A stretch of 7,659 nucleotides of DNA from SLAN01 sp964565375 (GTDB taxonomy: Bacteria; Spirochaetota; Spirochaetia; DSM-27196; SKKC01), in the NCBI GenBank assembly GCA_964565375.1, contig CAZMEV010000128.1, positions 1 through 7,659 of the forward strand, written 5' to 3'. The number at the start of each line of letters is the position of its first letter. The first letter of the stretch is position 1. Shown piece after piece: positions 1-5,770 of this stretch. Under the pieces are notes generated by a model that did not search any database, was not told the DNA's origin, and saw only the letters and a list, made by a program, of their open reading frames with translations. The position numbers and the translations under genes are program-made.

Positions 1-312
1 ATAGATGACTTTTCGGCGGCCGTTGAGATAGATGACCAGTTCGTCGAGGCATGGTATAACCGAGGTAACGCACGATACGAGCTTGAGGAGTATGAGGATG
101 CTGAAGCCGACTTCTCGCGGACGCTCGATATCGATGAAAACCATACGAATGCCCGCTTTAACCGGGGTAATGCCCGTTATGCGCTTGAAGATTACGTGGG
201 CGCCATTGACGATTTCCAGCAGATCGTCGACTCCGAGGAAGCGTTCACGGAGGCGTACTACAATCTTGGGCTTGCCTACATACGGCGCGCGGAGCAAATG
301 CAGGAAGATTAA
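1..312 (+). CDS. Tetratricopeptide-repeat (TPR) protein, C-terminal part (5' end outside window)
   Basis: The frame is open from base 1 to the TAA at 310-312, giving 103 residues with no start in view. Two complete 34-residue TPR units are visible: one begins FVEAWYNRGNARYELEEY, and the next begins HTNARFNRGNARYALEDY. A partial third follows (FTEAYYNLGLAYI) and then a short acidic end, AEQMQED. The small and aromatic positions of the TPR helix pair are conserved (W/F at position 4, G at 8, Y at 13, A at the start of helix B). TPR arrays form protein-binding superhelices; the partner cannot be inferred here. The gene stops 4 bp before ackA, so it is probably cotranscribed with it. The fragment is markedly rich in Asp and Glu. 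TPR assignment is secure; cellular role and any signal peptide are unknown because the N-terminus is missing. Confidence 0.9.
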   Translation: MDDFSAAVEIDDQFVEAWYNRGNARYELEEYEDAEADFSRTLDIDENHTNARFNRGNARYALEDYVGAIDDFQQIVDSEEAFTEAYYNLGLAYIRRAEQMQED

Positions 313-316
313 CTGA

Positions 317-1540
317 ATGGCTAACGCTCAGAAGGACATATTTCTCGTTATTAACTGTGGGAGTTCCTCTCTTAAGTACGAGGTATACGCTATGCCACAG
401 CGTGAGAGCCTTGGAAAAGGGCAGGTGGAACGAATCGGGATATCCGGAGGACGGCTGGAGCAGTCCTCCGAGAGAGGCGAAATCAACTGGGAGCAGGATG
501 TTCCCGATCACGAGAATGCCGCGCAGCTTGTCGGAAAGGCGCTTGTGGACAGCGAGTCCGGCATTCTTTCCGATATTAACGAAATTTCCGGCGTGGGGCA
601 CCGTGTCGTGCACGGCGGAGAGAGTTATTCTCAGTCAGTTGTAATTGACGATGAGGTCATGGCGGCGATCGAGGATAACGTGGAACTTGCCCCGATTCAC
701 AATCCGGCCAATCTCGCGGGTATCCGTGCAACACGGACACTGCTCCCGGATGTTCCGCAGGTAGCGGTCTTCGATACGTCGTTTCATCAGACGATTCCTC
801 CGAGTGCCTACCTTTATGGAATTCCGCGGGAACTGTATGACCAGTACAAGATACGGCGTTACGGGTTTCACGGAACCAGTCACCGCTTTGTTGCCAACGA
901 GGCAATCAAATACATGAAGCGGTCGGTGGACAACACCAATGTCATTTCCTGCCATCTCGGAAACGGTGCCTCTATCACCGCGATTCAGAACGGACGGTCC
1001 ATGGATACCTCAATGGGCTTCACTCCTCTCGAGGGGCTGGTAATGGGCACCCGCAGCGGAAACGTGGATCCGGCTGTCATCTTCTATCTCCTCGAGCGTG
1101 GATACAGCGCCGAACAGCTGAATGTCATGCTGAACAAGAAAAGCGGTGTTCTCGGTCTCTCAGGGATTTCAAGCGATATGCGGGATCTCGAAGAGGCTGC
1201 AGAGCAGGGAAACACAAGGGCAATTGAAACCCTCGATGTATATGCACACCGGGTGCGCAACTACATCGGTGCGTACTGCGCAAATCTCGTCCGCGTCGAT
1301 ATTCTTGTCTTCACCGGTGGAATCGGACAATACAGCGTGGAAATGCGGGAACGCATCTGTCATAGACTTGAGAACCTCGGTATTGCCGTTGATAAGGACC
1401 GTAACCGGGAAGTCGGCAGGGGTTCGGGAATCATTTCGTCGGATTACTCACCGACCTCCATTGTGGTCATACCGACGAACGAAGAACTGCAGATCGCCAT
1501 TGACACCTATGAGCTGGCGAGGGGTGTATCGGCGTCGTGA
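317..1540 (+). CDS. ackA: Acetate kinase
   Basis: This 407-residue cytoplasmic enzyme of the ASKHA sugar kinase/actin-like fold interconverts acetyl phosphate + ADP with acetate + ATP, the ATP-yielding end of acetate fermentation. The N-terminal phosphate-binding signature VINCGSSSLKYEVY is at residues 11-24, and the second signature RYGFHGTSHRFVA at 181-193. Residues equivalent to the Methanosarcina catalytic set are all present: N13, R96, H128, D153, H185, R246 (GTRSGNVDP) and E389 (TNEEL). The length is normal for the family (about 400). The ATG is preceded by AGGAAG at 302-307, nine bases upstream. The nucleotide-site loop usually written GIGENS reads GIGQYS here (336-340), an unusual substitution in an otherwise canonical protein. 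The gene lies 4 bp after the TPR gene, and its stop overlaps the start of the DUF2779 gene. No phosphotransacetylase gene is in the window. Confidence 0.97.
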   Translation: MANAQKDIFLVINCGSSSLKYEVYAMPQRESLGKGQVERIGISGGRLEQSSERGEINWEQDVPDHENAAQLVGKALVDSESGILSDINEISGVGHRVVHGGESYSQSVVIDDEVMAAIEDNVELAPIHNPANLAGIRATRTLLPDVPQVAVFDTSFHQTIPPSAYLYGIPRELYDQYKIRRYGFHGTSHRFVANEAIKYMKRSVDNTNVISCHLGNGASITAIQNGRSMDTSMGFTPLEGLVMGTRSGNVDPAVIFYLLERGYSAEQLNVMLNKKSGVLGLSGISSDMRDLEEAAEQGNTRAIETLDVYAHRVRNYIGAYCANLVRVDILVFTGGIGQYSVEMRERICHRLENLGIAVDKDRNREVGRGSGIISSDYSPTSIVVIPTNEELQIAIDTYELARGVSAS

Positions 1541-3009
1541 GGTGCGAACCGCTCACCGAGCGGGAGTTCATTATTGGCGGCCGCTGTCTTCGGCGGGTGT
1601 ATGAAGAACGGCGTGGCAAGCGTAATGGGCATGGCGAAGAGGCCTCTTCGGGTTACGCTGCGCGCTTCACCGCCGAGCAGGCTGGTCGGGTGCGTGAAGC
1701 AGCCCTGGCTTCCTATCGCGACAAAGAGAATTATGAGCTCGAGGTCGATGTTTCTGCCGCGGGCTGCTACGCGCGAATTGATATTCTCGAGCAACGGCCG
1801 GACGGCAGCGTGCGGCCGTTAATCACTGAACCTGCCTATCACATAAAGCCTCAGGCTCTCGAGCGTCTGCGTTTTCAGCTCTTTGTCCTCGAAGAGGCGG
1901 GATACACGGTATCGGGTGGGGGCGCGGTGTGTCTGGTGAAGGACCGGGAGCGCAGCGGCGACATTGATCCGGCATTGCTGTTCGTGGAGCGGGATAGCAG
2001 TAAGCAGTTGCGTGGCGGCCGTAAGGCGGTGCAGGCGCGAATAACGCGTATCTGCCGGGCACTGGCTGCAGATGAGCCTCCCGAACCATGCCGTGACCGG
2101 TTGCGCTGCCCGGTGTGTTCCGGCGAGGCCGGCGAGGGAAAAGATGATAGAGGCAGCGATGTCGATACCAGGCTCGAAGCGCTGTTTCGCGGTGGCGGCG
2201 TAGTCGGAAAGCTTCGCAAGGCCGGCTATACGGATCTGCTGAGTGTTCCGCCTTCCGAGGTTCCGGGGCGAAGGCAGAAACTTCAGCTGCAGACACTTCA
2301 GAGTGGCCGGATTCACATCGACCGTTCCGCACTGCAAGCGTTCATCGCGGAAATGAAGTTCCCCCGCGTCTATCTGGATTTTGAGACGGTGAGTCAGGCC
2401 ATTCCGCCTTTGAGCGGCGTCAAGCCGTGGGAACACGTTCCCGTTCAGTTCTCCGTGCATCGTCAGGAACAGCAAGGAAGTGCACCGGGCCATTTCGACT
2501 ACATCGCTGAGACGCTCAGTGATTCAAACGATCCGAGGCGAAGTCTTGCGGCATCTCTTGCCGAAGCTCTCAGGGGCGCCGGATCGGTGCTTGTCTTTTC
2601 CGCTGCATTCGAACGCCGGGTGCTGAAGCGGCTTGCATACTGGGTCCCTGACTATGCGGATGAGTTTGACCGCGCGGTAAACAGGCTTGTGGATGTTCAG
2701 AAACCGTTCGTGGACTTTCTGTATTACGATCCGCGGCAGGGTGGCAAAACAGGTCTTAAGACGGTACTGCCCGTTATTACAGGCGGTGCAGGCCATGAAC
2801 AGCTCGAGATCTCCGATGGACTTGAGGCAAGTCTGCGCTGGTACTATGAGTACTGCATTGAATGTGGTGACGAGAACACATCCGGAGTATCACGGGATCA
2901 GGTCAGGGCCGAGCTTGCCGAATACTGTGCGCTGGATACCGAGGGACTCATCCGGATTGTCGATCGGCTTGAGGCGATTGTGCACGGCGAAGTGGACCCC
3001 GAGGCCTGA
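1537..3009 (+). CDS. DUF2779 protein: Cas4/RecB-like N-terminal region fused to a DEDD-type exonuclease domain
   Basis: The 490-residue protein starts at a GTG sharing bases with the ackA stop (GTGA); a GAGGGG at 1519-1524 lies 12 bases upstream. The N-terminal third resembles the PD-(D/E)XK nuclease part of this family: FIIGGRCLRR at 11-20, RIDIL with Asp82, a helix FQLFVLEEAG at 113-122, and Cys7 plus Cys185, Cys191 and Cys194, an arrangement like the iron-sulfur cysteines of Cas4 and AddB. The usual E-V-K catalytic strand instead reads LITEPAYHIK (95-104). The C-terminal DUF2779 domain (about 275-478) has an RNase H-like exonuclease pattern: YLDFET with D281 and E283, FSAAFERRVL (354-363) with E359, DVQKPFVDFLYYDP with D386, and YCALDT with Y463 and D467. 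Family members are predicted nucleases of uncertain role, so DNA or RNA processing is inference. Its operon partner is metabolic, which gives no functional clue. Confidence 0.85.
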   Translation: MRCEPLTEREFIIGGRCLRRVYEERRGKRNGHGEEASSGYAARFTAEQAGRVREAALASYRDKENYELEVDVSAAGCYARIDILEQRPDGSVRPLITEPAYHIKPQALERLRFQLFVLEEAGYTVSGGGAVCLVKDRERSGDIDPALLFVERDSSKQLRGGRKAVQARITRICRALAADEPPEPCRDRLRCPVCSGEAGEGKDDRGSDVDTRLEALFRGGGVVGKLRKAGYTDLLSVPPSEVPGRRQKLQLQTLQSGRIHIDRSALQAFIAEMKFPRVYLDFETVSQAIPPLSGVKPWEHVPVQFSVHRQEQQGSAPGHFDYIAETLSDSNDPRRSLAASLAEALRGAGSVLVFSAAFERRVLKRLAYWVPDYADEFDRAVNRLVDVQKPFVDFLYYDPRQGGKTGLKTVLPVITGGAGHEQLEISDGLEASLRWYYEYCIECGDENTSGVSRDQVRAELAEYCALDTEGLIRIVDRLEAIVHGEVDPEA

Positions 3010-3011
3010 AC

Positions 3012-4109
3012 TCACTCATCTCCCGGTAATGGCGGGAGTTCTTCTCCCTCCTCCAACTGTTGCTCCTCTGACCGGCCGGATGATTCAGCTTCGGGCCAGC
3101 CTTCGGCCGGCTCACCGGATGAATCATCAGGGCTCTGAGAAGCTGCGTGTTCCTCCGTGGATTGCTCGCTTGATTGCCGATGCACCGGCTGTGCGCCCGA
3201 ATGAATTCCGGAGTCAGCACTGCCTGCAAACCGGTAGACAGGGCGTCCGCTTGTATTCGTCTTAATTGCAAAAACTGCCCCTGTGGCCGGATAGCGGGTC
3301 TGATCGTCCGGACTGAGCCCGATCGCAGCGGTGGTCGCATACAGTGTAGACATATCCTGTCCGCCGAACGTAACACTCGTCACGTTCTTGGCCGGAATAT
3401 CGACCTTACGCACCAGCTCCGCGGTGCCGGGGTCCCACACGGTTACTCCGGCGCCGTGAAACATGGCAACCCAGAGGCGCCCCTCGGTATCAATTGTCAT
3501 TCCGTCGGGTTTGCCGTATTCGGGAGGTACGGCGATAAGCTGTCGGCGATTGGTAAGTGCTCCGGTTGTTGCATTGTAGTCAATCACGTCGATGCCGCGC
3601 GAGCTTGTGTCGATGTAGTAGACTTTCGTTTCATCCGGACTCCAGACAATGCCGTTCGAAACGGTTACCCCGCCGAAACACGGCTCGACCGTATAGTCCG
3701 GCGCCACACGGTAGAGTGATGCGCTGCCGGTTCGCCGCACCGTACTCATAGTGCCGATATAGAAGTGCCCGTTCGGTCCGCACTTTCCGTCGTTGGAGCG
3801 GTTTTCGGGCATGTCTTCCTCAACCGGGACCGATACCAGCCGTTCTCCGTTCTCCGGATTGATCACCGCTACCGAGTTTTCCAGACCGACGATCACATTT
3901 ACTTCATCTTCCAGCGGTACGACGGTGGTGACCTGTTCTCCGATGTCAACGGACGTGTTGCGTCCTGTAGCGGGATCGAAGCGGTTCAATGTGCGTCCGG
4001 CGATATTTACCCAGTAGAGGACGCCGGCGCGATCGTCCCAGATCGCGCCTTCGCCCAGTTCCGCCCGGATATCAAGTGCAATTGTCGGTTCCTCGGTATG
4101 CAGACTCAT
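3012..4109 (-). CDS. SMP-30/gluconolactonase/LRE-family protein (regucalcin-like lactonase)
   Basis: The protein belongs to the six-bladed beta-propeller, metal-dependent SMP-30 family, which hydrolyses sugar lactones such as gluconolactone. Counting from the ATG at 4109 (365 residues), the metal ligands match regucalcin: Glu20 in LGEGAIW, Asn152 in VSNGIVWSPDE and Asp202 in KPDGMTID. The substrate-side pair Arg104 and Asn106 lies in NRSNDGK, followed by the family motif FYIGTMS. The propeller ends near residue 297 (AVFAIKTNTSGRPVYRFAG). A Ser/Glu/Pro-rich acidic tail of about 65 residues follows and is not part of the known fold. No signal peptide is visible, so it is probably cytoplasmic. 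I prefer ATG 4109 because GGAG lies 9 bases upstream; a TTG at 4118 would add three residues and overlap the pfp stop, but has no spaced ribosome site. Last gene of the galK-pfp operon. The true substrate is unknown. Confidence 0.9.
   Translation of the reverse strand: MSLHTEEPTIALDIRAELGEGAIWDDRAGVLYWVNIAGRTLNRFDPATGRNTSVDIGEQVTTVVPLEDEVNVIVGLENSVAVINPENGERLVSVPVEEDMPENRSNDGKCGPNGHFYIGTMSTVRRTGSASLYRVAPDYTVEPCFGGVTVSNGIVWSPDETKVYYIDTSSRGIDVIDYNATTGALTNRRQLIAVPPEYGKPDGMTIDTEGRLWVAMFHGAGVTVWDPGTAELVRKVDIPAKNVTSVTFGGQDMSTLYATTAAIGLSPDDQTRYPATGAVFAIKTNTSGRPVYRFAGSADSGIHSGAQPVHRQSSEQSTEEHAASQSPDDSSGEPAEGWPEAESSGRSEEQQLEEGEELPPLPGDE
3020..3038 (+). terminator. Candidate weak terminator hairpin after the DUF2779 gene
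   Basis: CTCCCG (3020-3025) and CGGGAG (3033-3038) form a perfect 6-bp GC-rich stem with a 7-base loop, 11 bases beyond the DUF2779 stop. On the plus strand it is followed by TTCTTCTCC, which is pyrimidine-rich but not a proper U-tract. The hairpin lies inside the coding sequence of the convergent lactonase gene. It could end the ackA operon transcript, but could equally be chance in GC-rich sequence. Confidence 0.3.
3076..3126. repeat. Two near-identical copies of CCGGATGAWTCA, 39 bp apart
   Basis: CCGGATGATTCA (3076-3087) and CCGGATGAATCA (3115-3126) match at 11 of 12 positions. Each contains the odd-centred palindrome TGAWTCA, so the pair also reads as a 9-bp inverted repeat (GATGATTCA with TGAATCATC). 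They lie in the lactonase tail coding region exactly 13 codons apart and encode DSSG and ESSG, so a small internal duplication is as likely as a DNA signal. Confidence 0.4.
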
Positions 4110-4114
4110 GCGGT

Positions 4115-5752
4115 TCAACTCCGTTCAAGCAGCAGTGTTTCGGTCGGCCGATCACATACCGAAGCAGGACCGAAATACTGAATTGCACCGGGTGATGCGT
4201 ATTCCGTATGAACCCGCCAGTGTTCGCGATTCTGAGCAAACTTTCCGAACGGTTTACCGTCGAGTTCTACCAGTGCCTTGCGGATAACCGGCTTCTTGCT
4301 GCCGTGGCGGCGCTCCATATTCATGAGCATTGTCAGCGGAATACCGGCTGCTTTCCAGGCGTCCGGCCCTTTCGCGAGATTCCGGATTGCCGCAATGTAT
4401 CCGGTCAGTCCGTTTGCAACAAGTACAAAGGCGGTATATCCAAGCCCATAGCAGTAGTCTGCGTCGAAGTTCGACGGAAACGCACAGCGCCCTTCGTATC
4501 CGAAAAAGTGGGTCAGCGCACTGAACTTGCCCTTGAACTCACCGGCCTTCTTCATTTCCGAGAGTCTCGACTCGACCATTTCTACGAGCAGCTTCTCGGT
4601 TTCAATGCGCGAGACCTGCACGTTGCCATGCGGATCGCGGTCCATAAGAAGCTGTTCTTTAATGGACCCGGGCAGGGAGTCGAAGACTGCCTTTGATTCA
4701 GGCGACAGGCGACTGCTGACCGCTTCTATACGGTCCCCACCGGCCGCCTCGACTTCGGCAAGCGTATCATTTAACTCACCGATAAGGGCGTTCATTTCCG
4801 GCACGAACTCAATAAGTCCTTCCGGTATAATGGCAATTCCGAAGTTCTCACCGTTGGCTGCGCGGTCCCGAACGGAACTTGCAATTTCTTCGACAATGTC
4901 GGCGAGCGATCGCTTCTTTTCCGCAACCTCTTCACTGACAATACATATGTTGGGCTGAGTCTGGAGCGCACATTCGAGCGCAATGTGGGATGCACTGCGT
5001 CCCATGACGCGAATGAAATGCCAGTATTTCTTTGCGCTGTTCGCGTCTCGCCCGATGTTTCCAATGAGCTCGGAATACACTTTAACGGCAGTGTCGAAGC
5101 CGAAACTTGCCTCGATATATTCATTTCTGAGATCCCCGTCGATTGTTTTGGGAACCCCGATAACCTGGGTATTTACATTATGGTTGCGAAAGTATTCCGC
5201 GAGCAGGGCCGCGTTGGTGTTCGAGTCATCGCCGCCGATAATCACAATCCCGTCGAGGTCGAGTTCGCGGGCGACTTTTGCCGACTGCTCGAACTGTTCC
5301 TCGCTTTCGATTTTTGTGCGCCCCGAGCCTATAATGTCGAAGCCGCCGGTATTCCGATAGGCGTCGATCGTCGCGTCGTCGAGTTCCTTGTACTTTTTCT
5401 CAAGCAGACCGCTCGGACCTCCGAGAAACCCGAGAACACGGCTGTCCGTGTTGGCGGCCTTCACTGCGTCATACAGTCCGCAGATAACGTTATGGCCACC
5501 GGGGGCCTGTCCGCCCGACAGAATAACACCGACGGTCCGCCGGGCGTTCCCGGAGCTGTTCGTGCCCTCGGTGAACTCCGCAATGGGCTGTCCGTACGTT
5601 ATCGGAAACATGCCCTTTACATCTTCGGCATCACCGGCGGCTTCAGTCGGATTCCCGAACGAGCACACCACCGAACCCACTGGTCTGGTCAATGAGTGAG
5701 GGAGCTTAGGTTGATATTTATAACGTTCCGTCTGTAGTACTGATTGTTCCAT
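4115..5752 (-). CDS. pfp: Pyrophosphate--fructose-6-phosphate 1-phosphotransferase (PPi-dependent phosphofructokinase), long type
   Basis: The enzyme reversibly makes fructose-1,6-bisphosphate from fructose-6-phosphate using PPi instead of ATP, in cytoplasmic glycolysis or gluconeogenesis. Its 545 residues fit the long PFP class found in plants and spirochaetes (about 550), not the 320-residue ATP-PFK. Visible motifs: ILSGGQAPGGHN (77-88, phosphate loop), GGDDSN (173-178) with Asp176 where ATP enzymes have Gly, PKTIDGD (201-207) with Lys202, a mark of PPi use, and catalytic Asp205. MGRSASH (250-256), PEG (310-312) and YEGR (419-422) line the sugar-phosphate site. The N-terminal YQPKLP is typical of this class. 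No other start codon lies between the upstream in-frame stop and residue 21, so the ATG at 5752 is well supported, although its AGGAG is only 2 bases away. The gene follows galK by 18 bp and precedes the lactonase gene by 5 bp. Confidence 0.96.
   Translation of the reverse strand: MEQSVLQTERYKYQPKLPHSLTRPVGSVVCSFGNPTEAAGDAEDVKGMFPITYGQPIAEFTEGTNSSGNARRTVGVILSGGQAPGGHNVICGLYDAVKAANTDSRVLGFLGGPSGLLEKKYKELDDATIDAYRNTGGFDIIGSGRTKIESEEQFEQSAKVARELDLDGIVIIGGDDSNTNAALLAEYFRNHNVNTQVIGVPKTIDGDLRNEYIEASFGFDTAVKVYSELIGNIGRDANSAKKYWHFIRVMGRSASHIALECALQTQPNICIVSEEVAEKKRSLADIVEEIASSVRDRAANGENFGIAIIPEGLIEFVPEMNALIGELNDTLAEVEAAGGDRIEAVSSRLSPESKAVFDSLPGSIKEQLLMDRDPHGNVQVSRIETEKLLVEMVESRLSEMKKAGEFKGKFSALTHFFGYEGRCAFPSNFDADYCYGLGYTAFVLVANGLTGYIAAIRNLAKGPDAWKAAGIPLTMLMNMERRHGSKKPVIRKALVELDGKPFGKFAQNREHWRVHTEYASPGAIQYFGPASVCDRPTETLLLERS
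4119..4122 (-). promoter_or_regulatory. Ribosome binding site deciding the lactonase start
   Basis: On the minus strand GGAG ends 9 bases before the ATG at 4109 and lies within the last codons of pfp (CGG AGT TGA). The competing TTG at 4116-4118 directly abuts this GGAG, leaving no room for initiation. The placement suggests translational coupling with pfp. Confidence 0.6.
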
Positions 5753-5754
5753 GG

Positions 5755-5759
5755 CTCCT
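5755..5759 (-). promoter_or_regulatory. Ribosome binding site of pfp with unusually short spacing
   Basis: On the minus strand AGGAG is followed by CC and then the pfp ATG, a 2-base spacer where 5-10 is usual. No alternative start in frame would give normal spacing without losing the conserved N-terminus, so pfp may initiate weakly or rely on ribosomes finishing galK 18 bases upstream. Confidence 0.5.
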
Positions 5760-5770
5760 ATTCTACCGAA

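Noticed and set aside
32..316. Plus-strand 94-codon frame starting ATG at 32
   Set aside because: The alternative frame contains clear TPR repeats; this one is Arg/Ser/Thr-rich with no motif.
1537..2300. Cas4-like region as evidence for a CRISPR locus
   Set aside because: No repeat-spacer array or cas1/cas2-like gene is in the window; the resemblance is explained by the DUF2779 family architecture.
1819..2493. Minus-strand open frames of 224 and 169 codons inside the DUF2779 gene
   Set aside because: Both are antisense to a recognisable domain protein, have no ribosome binding site I can see, and give Arg/Pro/Ser-rich translations typical of shadow frames.
2940..3011. Terminator for the minus-strand galK operon inside the end of DUF2779
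   Set aside because: I looked for a GC-rich stem followed by a U-run on the minus strand and found none convincing.
2687..3265. Plus-strand frame crossing the end of DUF2779 into the lactonase tail region
   Set aside because: It overlaps the DUF2779 exonuclease motif region in another frame and gives a non-family-like, Arg/Pro-rich translation.
4110..4118. TTG start for the lactonase, overlapping the pfp stop
   Set aside because: The only Shine-Dalgarno sequence abuts the TTG, while it is correctly spaced from the ATG at 4109.
4985..5695. Long open frame (236 codons) on the plus strand, antisense to pfp
   Set aside because: The minus-strand frame encodes a complete, motif-bearing PFP. The plus-strand frame resembles no family I know and is what codon bias in GC-rich DNA produces.
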